Source: Fibrobacter sp. UWB2 (lineage in GTDB: Bacteria; Fibrobacterota; Fibrobacteria; Fibrobacterales; Fibrobacteraceae). From it: a stretch of 64,000 nucleotides of DNA. Made by a program: the position numbers and the translations under genes. The notes beneath the pieces were generated by a model. That model did no database searches and was not told the origin of the DNA. It was given only the letters and a program-made list of their open reading frames with translations. Numbering within the stretch: position 1 is the stretch's first letter; each line of letters starts with the position of its first letter. This document shows positions 8,953-15,857 of the stretch, piece after piece. The stretch lies in assembly GCF_002210425.1 (NCBI RefSeq), contig NZ_MWQK01000001.1:723044-787043 (forward strand), written 5' to 3'.

Positions 8953-9978
8953 ATGAATCTGCATTTTTTCAAGACGGTTTTTGCGGTGGCGCTGGTGGCG
9001 GGCGCGGGTTGTTTTTTCGGTTGCAGTTCGGAAAAGGCTCCCGAGATTGAGAACAACACGCTTGTCAACGTGTCTTACGACCCGACGCGTGAATTCTATT
9101 CCAATTACAATCATATTTTTATGAAGCATTGGAAAGAGGCGACCGGCAAGGATGTGAAAATTACGCAGTTCCATGGCGGTTCGGGCAAGCAGGCGCTTGA
9201 GGTGGTGAACGGGCTTGAAGCGGATGTGGTCACGCTCGCGCTGGAATACGACGTGAACATTGTCCGTGACGCAGGGCTTATTGAAAACGGCTGGGTCAAG
9301 GAATTTCCGCACAACAGCGCTCCTTACACTTCGACTATCGTGTTCCTCGTGCGCAAGGGGAATCCCAAGAAAATCAGGGACTGGAACGATCTCGTCAAGG
9401 ACGGCATCGGCATCATCACGCCAGATCCCAAAACTTCAGGCGGCGCGCGCTGGAATTATCTCGCGGCTTGGGCTTATGCAGAAAAGCAGTTCAACGGAGA
9501 TGAGGAGCAAGTCAAAGATTTCATGAAAAAGCTTTACCAAAATGTTCTTGACCTCGCTTCGGGTGCTCGCGGTTCCACGAATACGTTCATTGAAGAACGC
9601 AAGGGCGATGTGCTGCTTTCTTGGGAAAACGAGGCGTTCCTTTCGCTCAAGGACTACCCCAAGGATTACGAAATCGTGATGCCGAGTGTGAGCGTTTTGG
9701 CAGAGCCTTCTGTCGCGATTGTAGATAAGATTGTAGACAAGCGCAACACGCGTAAACTTGCGACGGAATACCTGAATTATCTATACTCCGATGAAGCGCA
9801 GCATGTTGCGGCAAAGCATCATTACCGTCCGACAAACAAGGCGATTCTTGACGAGTACAAAGAATTCGATCAGAATGTCAATCTGATTACGATTGAGCAT
9901 TTTGGCGGTTGGGATAAAGCACAAGCCAAGCACTTTGCCGACGGCGCCATTTTTGACCAGATTTACGAGAAAAATTAA
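8953..9978 (+). CDS. Sulfate/thiosulfate ABC transporter substrate-binding lipoprotein
   Basis: This 341-residue protein belongs to the Sbp/CysP family of periplasmic sulfate or thiosulfate binders. The start at 8953 follows a clear AAGGAATTTCA site; an upstream ATG at 8884 would add a non-signal leader. The N-terminus is a signal peptide ending in a lipobox-like FFGCSS, so it is probably membrane-anchored. Family motifs are visible: [52 protein letters not shown], and HHYRPTNK near the C-terminus. No permease or ATPase gene (cysTWA) lies beside it, so it must use a transporter encoded elsewhere. A wobble-containing terminator follows at 10027-10054. Its place at the edge of the sulfur genes fits a role in supplying sulfate. 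Confidence 0.9.
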   Translation: MNLHFFKTVFAVALVAGAGCFFGCSSEKAPEIENNTLVNVSYDPTREFYSNYNHIFMKHWKEATGKDVKITQFHGGSGKQALEVVNGLEADVVTLALEYDVNIVRDAGLIENGWVKEFPHNSAPYTSTIVFLVRKGNPKKIRDWNDLVKDGIGIITPDPKTSGGARWNYLAAWAYAEKQFNGDEEQVKDFMKKLYQNVLDLASGARGSTNTFIEERKGDVLLSWENEAFLSLKDYPKDYEIVMPSVSVLAEPSVAIVDKIVDKRNTRKLATEYLNYLYSDEAQHVAAKHHYRPTNKAILDEYKEFDQNVNLITIEHFGGWDKAQAKHFADGAIFDQIYEKN

Positions 9979-10026
9979 GCATTTCAAAGTGCAAATAAAG
10001 TAACGAAATCCTAGTTATAGAAGGAC

Positions 10027-10054
10027 CTCGTTCAATAGCTGAGTGAGTTTTTTT
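10027..10054 (+). terminator. Terminator after sulfate-binding gene
   Basis: CTCGTTCA (10027-10034) can pair with TGAGTGAG (10040-10047) using two G-U pairs, and seven T residues follow. It ends the substrate-binding transcript before the metY promoter. Confidence 0.6.
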
Positions 10055-10110
10055 ATAGCAACCAAAAACCTCTTTCCTATAGAAAATACCTATTAAAAGC
10101 CATATAAAAT

Positions 10111-10177
10111 TAGTATTGGACAATTACACATTTGCGTTCTATATTTACCCACAAAATTTATAGGATTATGTACGGAG
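10111..10177 (+). promoter_or_regulatory. Promoter of metY-like gene with shared sulfur-island box
   Basis: TTGGAC at 10116-10121 and TATATT at 10140-10145 are separated by 18 bases. The wider strings TAGTATTGGACAA and CGTTCTATATTT recur upstream of 11582 and 14224. Downstream, GTACGGAG (10170-10177) is the ribosome binding site; it is also the same in all three leaders, including the GTAC that a Shine-Dalgarno sequence does not need. Confidence 0.75.
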
Positions 10178-10185
10178 AATGTTGA

Positions 10186-11415
10186 ATGGATTTTAATACG
10201 ACTTTATTGCATCATAATTTTGAAAGTGAACGAAGTACCGGCTCTACGCTTACCCCTATTTATCAAGTCAGTGCATTTTCGCAAGAATCCGCAGAGAAAC
10301 TCGAAGCTGTTTTTAACAATAGGGCTCCGGGTTTTGCATATACGCGCATTGGAAACCCCACGACAGATTCTTTCGAAAGGCGCATTGCATCTCTTGAAAA
10401 GGGCATTGGCGCCATAGCCTGCTCGTCGGGCATGGCTGCCGTGACGATGTCGCTCTTGAACATTTTGCAGTCCGGCGACGAAGTTATTGCAAGTACGGCA
10501 TTGTTTGGCGGCACGATCGACTTGTTCCACGATTTGGAAGCATTCGGCATTAAAACCCGTTACGTCACAGAAGTTACCGCTGAGAGCGTTCGTTCGCAAT
10601 TGAGCGATAAGACCAAGGCAGTTTTTACAGAACTTATCGGCAACCCGAAACTCAATGTCGTTGATATTCAAAGCGTTGCAGATGTCGCACACGAAGCAGG
10701 CGTCCCGCTGATTGTCGACAGCACGACGGCAACTCCTTACCTTGTTCATCCTTTTGACTTTGGCGCAGATATCGTTGTCCACTCCTCTTCCAAGTACATC
10801 AACGGAAACGGCAGTGCCATCAGCGGCATCATCGTCGATAGCGGAAAATTCAAGTGGGATTACACCAAATACAAGGGCTTGGAAGAATACAAGCGCTTTA
10901 GCAAGTTTGCGTACCTCGCAAAGCTCCGCAACGGCGTCTGGCGCAATATTGGTTGTTGTCTCGCACCCGCGACCGCATTCCTGAACTCGCTCGGGCTTGA
11001 AACTCTCGGACTCCGCATGGAACGCCTTTGCGATAACGCACTGCAGCTCGCTGAATTTTTGCAGGGTTTCGAAGGCATCAAGGTCAACTACCCCGCATTG
11101 AAGGGCAATCCCTATTACGATCTCGTTCAAAAGCAGTTTAACGGCAAGGGCGGCGCCATCATCTCGATTGACGCAGGCTCCAAGGAAAAGGCTTTCAAGC
11201 TCATCAACAACTTGAAATACGCTACAATTGCCACCAACATTGGCGACTTGCGCACACTCGTCATCCACCCGGATAGCACGATTTTCACGCACAGTACCAA
11301 ACTGCAAAAAAAAAACGCAGGCGTTTTCGAAGGTTCCATCCGCATCAGCGTAGGTATTGAAGATATTGCCGATCTCAAGGAAGATTTTGAACAAGCTATA
11401 AAGCAAATTTCGTAG
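10186..11415 (+). CDS. metY: O-acetylhomoserine sulfhydrylase-type PLP enzyme (MetY-like)
   Basis: This 409-residue protein belongs to the Cys/Met metabolism PLP family (MetB/MetC/MetY fold). The substrate-binding Tyr and Arg lie in FAYTRIGNPT (residues 50-59), the cofactor-stacking region in CSSGMAA, the PLP Asp in IVDSTTATPY, and the Schiff-base lysine in VVHSSSKYINGNGS (Lys203). The C-terminus has the SIRISVGIED signature. Sequence and length suit O-acetylhomoserine aminocarboxypropyltransferase, which makes homocysteine from O-acetylhomoserine and sulfide or a protein thiocarboxylate. The genes that follow encode a TusA-like protein, a ThiS-like carrier, an E1 and JAMM proteases, the set known from the thiocarboxylate route in Wolinella, so the protein-bound sulfur donor is likely. 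Cystathionine gamma-synthase activity cannot be fully excluded. Confidence 0.85.
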   Translation: MDFNTTLLHHNFESERSTGSTLTPIYQVSAFSQESAEKLEAVFNNRAPGFAYTRIGNPTTDSFERRIASLEKGIGAIACSSGMAAVTMSLLNILQSGDEVIASTALFGGTIDLFHDLEAFGIKTRYVTEVTAESVRSQLSDKTKAVFTELIGNPKLNVVDIQSVADVAHEAGVPLIVDSTTATPYLVHPFDFGADIVVHSSSKYINGNGSAISGIIVDSGKFKWDYTKYKGLEEYKRFSKFAYLAKLRNGVWRNIGCCLAPATAFLNSLGLETLGLRMERLCDNALQLAEFLQGFEGIKVNYPALKGNPYYDLVQKQFNGKGGAIISIDAGSKEKAFKLINNLKYATIATNIGDLRTLVIHPDSTIFTHSTKLQKKNAGVFEGSIRISVGIEDIADLKEDFEQAIKQIS

Positions 11416-11433
11416 AAGGACAGCCCCCAAAAG

Positions 11434-11472
11434 GTGTCATTCTGAGCGAAGCGCAGCGTAGTCGAAGAATCC
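11434..11472. repeat. Dispersed intergenic repeat (GTCATTCTGAGCG type)
   Basis: The stretch GTCATTCTGAGCGAAGC ... GTCGAAGAATCC between metY and the TusA-like gene is a copy of a dispersed element. Related forms on either strand are at 43686-43711 and, with GC-rich palindromic cores, at the other repeat entries. Confidence 0.6.
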
Positions 11473-11510
11473 GCGAGTAACCTATAAAAAATTTTAATAA
11501 CTCAGCATAA

Positions 11511-11574
11511 AAATTAAGTATTGGACAAGTTAAAAAACGCGTTCTATATTTAGCATCAAAATTAAAGTACGGAG
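11511..11574 (+). promoter_or_regulatory. Promoter of tusA-thiS-E1 unit with shared sulfur-island box
   Basis: TTGGAC (11521-11526) and TATATT (11545-11550) are 18 bases apart, inside AAATTAAGTATTGGACAA and CGTTCTATATTT, matching the promoters at 10116 and 14118. GTACGGAG (11567-11574) is the ribosome binding site, 7 bases before the ATG at 11582. Confidence 0.75.
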
Positions 11575-11581
11575 ATAAAAA

Positions 11582-11830
11582 ATGTCAGAAGAAATTAAAG
11601 TAGACGATACCGTCGACGTCACCGACGTCAAATGCCCCACTACATTTGTCAAGGCTAAAGTCGCTATCGAAGAACTTGACGAAGGTCAGATTCTCGCGAT
11701 CCGCCTGAACGACGGCGAACCGGTGCAGAATGTGCCGCGCAGCCTCAAGGAAGAAGGTCACGAAATTCTCAAGCTCAACGACAATCAGGACGGAACCTTT
11801 ACGCTCTTTGTGAAAAAAGTCGGGGATTAA
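11582..11830 (+). CDS. TusA-family sulfur carrier
   Basis: This 82-residue protein has the TusA/SirA fold pattern: a short strand (DVTDVKC), the Cys-Pro motif at residues 18-19 (KCPTTFVKAKVAIEEL) at the start of the first helix, then a second strand (GQILAIRLND) and helix. The motif Cys in this family carries a persulfide and passes sulfur between proteins. The N-terminal 10 residues are acidic and probably flexible. It is the first gene after a shared sulfur promoter and lies 67 bases before the ThiS-like carrier, so it may deliver sulfur to the E1-activated carrier. Partner specificity is inferred from context. Confidence 0.82.
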   Translation: MSEEIKVDDTVDVTDVKCPTTFVKAKVAIEELDEGQILAIRLNDGEPVQNVPRSLKEEGHEILKLNDNQDGTFTLFVKKVGD

Positions 11831-11860
11831 GGAGATTCCCGCTCGGAGGCGGGAATGACA
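11831..11860. repeat. Palindromic intergenic repeat (GGAGATTCCCG type)
   Basis: An imperfect palindrome runs from GGAGATTCCCG to CGGGAATGACA. It lies directly after the TusA-like stop codon and before the ribosome binding site of the ThiS-like gene. Near-identical copies are at 12991-13020 and 44574-44602. In RNA it would form a hairpin between the two cistrons. Confidence 0.75.
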
Positions 11861-11897
11861 AAATCAAAAAAATTTCAACCCATAAGGAATTTCAAAC

Positions 11898-12104
11898 ATG
11901 ATTATTACCGTAGCTGGAAACAAGAAAGAAGTTAAAGACGGCCTCACCGTCGCAGAACTCATTGAACAAGAAAAGGTCGAAACGCCGCAGTATGTGACCG
12001 TTTCCCTGAACGATGAATTTGTCGAAAACGACAATTTCGCAACGACTGCTCTCAAGGACGGCGACAACGTCGAATTCCTCTACTTCATGGGAGGTGGTCA
12101 GTAA
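11898..12104 (+). CDS. ThiS/MoaD-like sulfur carrier with masked C-terminus (GGGQ)
   Basis: This 68-residue protein has the beta-grasp pattern of ThiS: a strand (MIITVAGNKKEVKDG), the helix TVAELIEQEKV, then VTVSLNDEFV and DGDNVEFLYFMGGGQ. Working carriers end in Gly-Gly so that an E1 can adenylate the last Gly; here a Gln follows GGG (residues 65-68). Known carriers with extra residues, such as QbsE and HcyS, are trimmed by JAMM proteases, and two JAMM genes lie downstream. The start follows AAGGAATTTCA. The stop overlaps the ATG of the E1 gene by one base (TAATG), so carrier and E1 are translationally coupled. HcyS-like function in homocysteine synthesis is the best guess; a role in thiamine synthesis is possible but no thiazole genes are near. 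Confidence 0.85.
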   Translation: MIITVAGNKKEVKDGLTVAELIEQEKVETPQYVTVSLNDEFVENDNFATTALKDGDNVEFLYFMGGGQ

Positions 12105-12913
12105 TGGCTTTTACTAACGAACAACTCGAACGCTATTCCCGCCACATCATCCTCAAGGAAGTGGGCGCAAAGGGCCAGAAGAAGCTTTTGAACGCCAAGG
12201 TGCTTGTCATTGGCGCAGGTGGCCTCGGTGCTCCTGTCGCTATGTACCTCGCCGCCGCAGGCGTTGGCACCATCGGCATTGCCGATGCAGACGTCGTTGA
12301 CCTTTCCAATTTGCAGCGCCAAATTATCCACGCGACAAAGGACGTGGGCAAGCCCAAGGTGCAGTCTGCCAAGGAAACGATGGAAGCGATGAACCCGGAT
12401 GTCAAGGTGATTACGTACCACACGTTCGTCACTAGCGAAAACATCATGGACCTCATCAAGGATTACGATTTTATCATTGATGGAACCGACAACTTCCCGG
12501 CAAAGTTCCTCATCAACGACGCTTGCGTCATGGCAAAAAAGCCGTTCTCTCACGCGGGCATTATCCGCTTCCAGGGGCAGCTCATGACGTACGTTCCAGG
12601 TCAAGGTCCGTGCTACCGCTGCGTCTTCAAGGACCCCCCTCCGAAAGATGCCGTGCCGACTTGCAAGCAAGCAGGCGTGATCGGCGCTATGGGCGGTGTG
12701 ATTGGTAGCCTCCAGGCAATGGAAGCCGTCAAGTACATTCTCGGTGTCGGCAATTTGCTCACGGGCTACTTGCTCACCTACAATGCGCTCACGATGGAAT
12801 TCCGCAAGATCAAGCTCCCGACGCATACGAAGGATTGCGCAGTCTGCGGTGACCACCCGACGATCGACCATCTGATCGACTACGAACAAGCCGTCTGCGA
12901 GATGAAGCACTAA
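12104..12913 (+). CDS. ThiF/MoeB-family E1-like adenylyltransferase (HcyF-like)
   Basis: This 269-residue enzyme adenylates the C-terminal Gly of a sulfur carrier. The ATP-binding loop is VLVIGAGGLGAP (residues 34-44), followed by DADVVDLSNLQRQ, with the Arg that contacts ATP, and the DGTDN motif near 127. Two Cys pairs, C170/C173 and C245/C248, should bind structural zinc, and C187 in PTCKQAG is the candidate sulfur-accepting cysteine. It lacks a rhodanese domain, unlike the second E1 at 14224. Its start overlaps the carrier stop, which strongly suggests that this carrier is its substrate. Length is typical of ThiF/MoeB. Confidence 0.9.
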   Translation: MAFTNEQLERYSRHIILKEVGAKGQKKLLNAKVLVIGAGGLGAPVAMYLAAAGVGTIGIADADVVDLSNLQRQIIHATKDVGKPKVQSAKETMEAMNPDVKVITYHTFVTSENIMDLIKDYDFIIDGTDNFPAKFLINDACVMAKKPFSHAGIIRFQGQLMTYVPGQGPCYRCVFKDPPPKDAVPTCKQAGVIGAMGGVIGSLQAMEAVKYILGVGNLLTGYLLTYNALTMEFRKIKLPTHTKDCAVCGDHPTIDHLIDYEQAVCEMKH

Positions 12914-13121
12914 GCGAGTCGGAAGTAGGAAGTAGACGGTAGGAAGTGTCATGCCCGATTTAATCGGGCATCTCCCTTTCAACACAAGAAGGAGATTCCC
13001 GGTCGGAGCCGGGAATGACAAACAAGGCGAATGTTGCGACAAAACGCTTGAGTTTTGGCATAGCTGAGCCGCAAAATCAAGCCACGAAGTGGAATGACAA
13101 GCAACAAAAAAAGGAATTTCA
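12914..13121. repeat. Intergenic cluster of repeats between E1 and first JAMM gene
   Basis: This 208-base gap holds several repeat types. GGAAGTAGGAAGTAG units lie near 12920-12946. The palindrome ATGCCCGAT/ATCGGGCAT is within 12946-12975, and GGAGATTCCCGG ... CCGGGAATGACA is at 12991-13020. A related end, GTGGAATGACAA, is near 13089. The ribosome binding site AAGGAATTTCA (13111-13121) abuts the next ATG. No promoter is obvious, so the JAMM gene may be on the E1 transcript. Confidence 0.65.
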
Positions 13122-13532
13122 ATGATTACAATTTCAAAAGATGATTATCAAAAAATCCTGGAGCATGCCCAGAAGAACCTCCCCGAAGAGGCTTGCGGGC
13201 TGATAGCCGGGAAAATTGAGGGGAACGACAAGCATATTGAAAAGGTTTACCTGCTCACGAACATAGACCATTCCAATGAGCACTTTTCGCTTGACCCCAA
13301 AGAACACTTAGCCGCCATCAAGGACATGCGCCAAAACGGCCTATCCCCGCTTGGCAACTGGCATTCCCACCCCGAGTCCCCGTCGCGCCCGTCGCAAGAA
13401 GACAAGCGCCTCGCTTTCGACAGCAAGGCTAGCTACTTGATTCTTTCGCTGATGGATCGTGAAAATCCGGTGCTCAATTCGTTCCATATCGAAGGCGACA
13501 ATGCCTCGAACGAAGGCTTGGTAATCGGGTAA
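13122..13532 (+). CDS. JAMM/MPN metallopeptidase 1 (HcyD-like)
   Basis: This 136-residue protein is a compact JAMM (JAB1/MPN+) zinc peptidase. All expected ligands are visible: Glu23 in PEEACGLIAG, His81 and His83 in NWHSHPESPSRPSQED, the Ser that polarises the water, and Asp94 (HxH-x7-S-x2-D). Bacterial members of this size trim the C-terminus of ubiquitin-like sulfur carriers or cut carrier-amino acid adducts. It lies after the GGGQ-ended carrier and its E1, so it probably removes the terminal residue(s), and by analogy with HcyD might also release homocysteine from the carrier. There is no signal peptide. A strong terminator follows it. Confidence 0.88.
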   Translation: MITISKDDYQKILEHAQKNLPEEACGLIAGKIEGNDKHIEKVYLLTNIDHSNEHFSLDPKEHLAAIKDMRQNGLSPLGNWHSHPESPSRPSQEDKRLAFDSKASYLILSLMDRENPVLNSFHIEGDNASNEGLVIG

Positions 13533-13549
13533 AGGTCTCCGTACAAACG

Positions 13550-13597
13550 GCGCCCCTGGGATCCTTCTGAAATTCCGATTCCGGGGGCGCTTTTTTA
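13550..13597 (+). terminator. Terminator between the two JAMM genes
   Basis: GCGCCCC (13550-13556) pairs with GGGGCGC (13584-13590), and TTTTTT follows. It ends only 15 bases before the second JAMM start codon, so expression of that gene depends on read-through or on a promoter that would have to overlap the hairpin. Confidence 0.85.
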
Positions 13598-13611
13598 TAG
13601 GGGAAATTTTA

Positions 13612-14019
13612 ATGATGGCCAAATATAGTAAAAACATTTATGAACAAATGGTTTTAGCAGCCAAAAAAGCATATCCGAACGAATGCTGTGGCATTTTGGT
13701 GGGTAAAAAGTCCGAACAGAGCGAAACCGAAGTGACCGAAATTCGCGAAGCCGAGAACCAGTTTCAAGGGCAAAAAGCAGTCCACTTCAAAATAGACCCG
13801 CTATATCTTTACCACTTGGAACAAGAACTTGATCCGCGCGGTCTTGAAATTGTCGGCATTTACCATTCGCACCCCGACTGCCCCGCCATTCTCTCCAAAG
13901 AAGACGAAAAATACATGGTCCCCGGCCTCGAATACGTCATCATGTCCGTACAAAACGGCGAAGTCGTGGATGTGAAAAGCTACAAGAAGGCGATGCCGCC
14001 ACTCAATAGGAATAACTAA
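13612..14019 (+). CDS. JAMM/MPN metallopeptidase 2
   Basis: This 135-residue protein is a second JAMM zinc peptidase. It has Glu24 in YPNECCGILVGKK and His85, His87, Ser95 and Asp98 in YHSHPDCPAILSKEDEKY. It is only distantly similar to the first copy, so the two are not a recent duplication and may act on different carriers. The neighbour downstream is a fusion whose MoaD-like domain has an internal Gly-Gly followed by Ala-Pro, a plausible cleavage site for this enzyme. Tandem ATG codons at 13612 and 13615 leave the exact start open. Cytoplasmic; no signal peptide. Confidence 0.86.
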   Translation: MMAKYSKNIYEQMVLAAKKAYPNECCGILVGKKSEQSETEVTEIREAENQFQGQKAVHFKIDPLYLYHLEQELDPRGLEIVGIYHSHPDCPAILSKEDEKYMVPGLEYVIMSVQNGEVVDVKSYKKAMPPLNRNN

Positions 14020-14112
14020 TGACTATTGACCAATGACTAATAACCATAAACTATTGACCACAGACCAACAGCTATCTGTTATAGAAAAAATCAATAAGTC
14101 CGCATAAAAATT

Positions 14113-14217
14113 AAGTATTGGACAAACGCGTTTTTACGTTCTATATTTCAGCACGAAAAAATCCTACAACTATTGTGGGAAAATTTGTACGGAACAACCA
14201 CTTTTTAATGTACGGAG
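14113..14217 (+). promoter_or_regulatory. Promoter and leader of the MoaD-E1-rhodanese fusion gene
   Basis: TTGGAC (14118-14123) and TATATT (14142-14147) are 18 bases apart, within AAATTAAGTATTGGACAA and CGTTCTATATTT as at the other two sulfur promoters. The leader has a small hairpin (CCTACA ... TGTGGG, about 14163-14179) and two copies of GTACGGA, at 14187 and 14210. The second is the ribosome binding site GTACGGAG, 6 bases before the GTG start. Confidence 0.75.
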
Positions 14218-14223
14218 AAAAAA

Positions 14224-15702
14224 GTGAGAATTTATATATCAGCAACCCTTAGGAATTTCTTCGGGAAAAACGCGCAAGTCAGCGTCCCCGAAAACACGGT
14301 TAGAAAGGCTCTCGCCAATTTAATAAGTACTTATCCAGAAGGAGAAAAAGTCCTTTTTGATGAAAACAACAAGCTCAGAAGTTTCATCAAGATCTACCTC
14401 AACGGCAAGAATTTAAACGTCGAAACACTCTGGGACGCCACACTTGAAGACGATTCCGAGATTCTGCTTTTGCCCGCCATCGCAGGTGGCGCACCGATTG
14501 AAGAATCGCAAAGCAAACACGTCGAAAGCTTGATTTCTGACGAAAGACGCAAGGAAGTCGCTTTTGACGATAGCGAAATTGAACGCTTCGGCAAGCACCT
14601 GATGCTCAAAGACATCGGCGTCAAGGGCCAAAAGCGCATCAAGGCCGCAAAAGTCGTCGTCATTGGCGTTGGCGCACTCGGCTCTCCGGTGATCCAGTAT
14701 CTCGCCGCCGCAGGCGTTGGCACCATCAAGGCCATCGACTTCGACGAAGTCTCGCTCGAAAACTTGCAAAGCCAGGTATTGCACGGCACACGCGACATCA
14801 AGCGTCCGAAGGTCGCCTCAGCAAAGGACAAAGTCAAAAACATCAACAAGAATATCGTCTTTGAAGCCGTCAAGGAACAGCTCGACGCATCGAACATCGA
14901 AGCCGAAATTGAAGGCTACGATCTCGTTATTGACTGCACGGACAACTACAAGGCTCGCTACCTGATCAACGACGCTTGCGCTCTGCACGGCATTCCGCTT
15001 GTGTTCGGCGCGATTTACCAGTTCGAAGGCCAAGTCGGCATTTTCAACTTGGATGGCGGTCCATGCTTGCGTTGCCAATACCCATCCCCTCCGCCGGCAG
15101 GGCTCATCCCCTCCTGTGCCGAAGGCGGTGCCATCAGCCCGCTCCCGGGAATCATCGGCAGCATCCAAGCAAACGAAGCGCTCAAGCTCATCTTGGGAAT
15201 CGGTGAACACCTGAACGGCAAAATTCTCCACGTGGATAGTTTGTACTTATCTTCGAGAATTTTCAAGGTCGAACGCGATTGCCATTGCCCGATTTGCGGA
15301 ATCAATCCGACAATCACAAACGTCGAAGATATCGACTACGAAGACCTTTGCGGATTGAAGACCACAAACGAAACGCCTGTGGAAGGATTCACGCCCGAAG
15401 AACTAGCCAAGCGCATCGACAACGGCGACGACATCACAATTGTTGACGTCCGCGAACCGCACGAACGCGCCATTTTGCGATTCCCGAACGCCATCGTGAT
15501 TCCTATCGGACAGCTCGTTCGCAGACAAAAGGAACTCGATCCAAATAAGGATACGATTTTCATTTGTAAACAAGGCAAGCGTAGCGAACTTGCCATCAAC
15601 ACCTTGCGCGAAGCGGGTTACACCGGTCCTTTGTACAACTTAAAGGGCGGTATTGATGCGATGAAGGACATTATGTTCTCACACGAAGGCGCTTGGTTAT
15701 AA
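14224..15702 (+). CDS. MoaD-like / E1 / rhodanese tri-domain sulfur-transfer fusion
   Basis: This 492-residue protein, with a GTG start chosen from the GTACGGAG site, joins three steps of sulfur activation. Residues 1-89 are a MoaD-like ubiquitin fold ending LLLPAIAGG (Gly88-Gly89), which continues as APIEES instead of ending. Residues ~115-365 are a ThiF/MoeB E1: GVGALG at 148-153, DCTDN near 240, zinc pairs C281/C284 and C355/C358, and C298 in PSCAEGG. Residues ~387-492 are a rhodanese domain with active-site Cys448 in CKQGKRS. E1-rhodanese fusions are well known; a carrier fused in front of its own E1 is less common and needs cleavage at GG for the usual chemistry. The adjacent JAMM gene could supply that. 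Confidence 0.9.
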   Translation: MRIYISATLRNFFGKNAQVSVPENTVRKALANLISTYPEGEKVLFDENNKLRSFIKIYLNGKNLNVETLWDATLEDDSEILLLPAIAGGAPIEESQSKHVESLISDERRKEVAFDDSEIERFGKHLMLKDIGVKGQKRIKAAKVVVIGVGALGSPVIQYLAAAGVGTIKAIDFDEVSLENLQSQVLHGTRDIKRPKVASAKDKVKNINKNIVFEAVKEQLDASNIEAEIEGYDLVIDCTDNYKARYLINDACALHGIPLVFGAIYQFEGQVGIFNLDGGPCLRCQYPSPPPAGLIPSCAEGGAISPLPGIIGSIQANEALKLILGIGEHLNGKILHVDSLYLSSRIFKVERDCHCPICGINPTITNVEDIDYEDLCGLKTTNETPVEGFTPEELAKRIDNGDDITIVDVREPHERAILRFPNAIVIPIGQLVRRQKELDPNKDTIFICKQGKRSELAINTLREAGYTGPLYNLKGGIDAMKDIMFSHEGAWL

Positions 15703-15728
15703 CGTAGGGCATTAAATAGGGGAAAGCT

Positions 15729-15767
15729 ATGTCAAAAAAATTTTTCGTCAAGGGCAGATTCTCGTAA
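15729..15767 (+). other. Possible 12-codon ORF before the encapsulin gene
   Basis: ATG at 15729 opens MSKKFFVKGRFS and stops at 15767. A purine-rich GGGGAAA sits at a good distance upstream. It could be a leader peptide or the remains of a gene start. There is no run of regulatory codons and no following terminator, so attenuation is not supported. Confidence 0.25.
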
Positions 15768-15857
15768 CAACAAAATAAGCTTATTATTTTCTAACATTCA
15801 CACATAAATACTAGGAAAATAGTTTTAAACACAACTAACAATAAGAGGTAAACCATT

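Noticed and set aside
8837..9068. Longer N-terminus for the exporter permease, starting at 9068
   Set aside because: The extra 77 residues would be encoded opposite the signal peptide of the sulfate-binding protein and are not part of the ABC-2 family; ATG 8837 gives a normal length.
10204..11430. 408-codon minus-strand frame opposite metY
   Set aside because: It covers the same span as a clear PLP enzyme and its residues (many Cys, Val, Asn without pattern) look like reverse-complement noise.
11898..12913. ThiS-ThiF as a thiamine synthesis pair
   Set aside because: No thiG, thiH, thiC or thiE lies nearby and no TPP riboswitch is seen; the MetY, TusA-like and JAMM neighbours favour homocysteine synthesis, although thiamine use cannot be strictly excluded.
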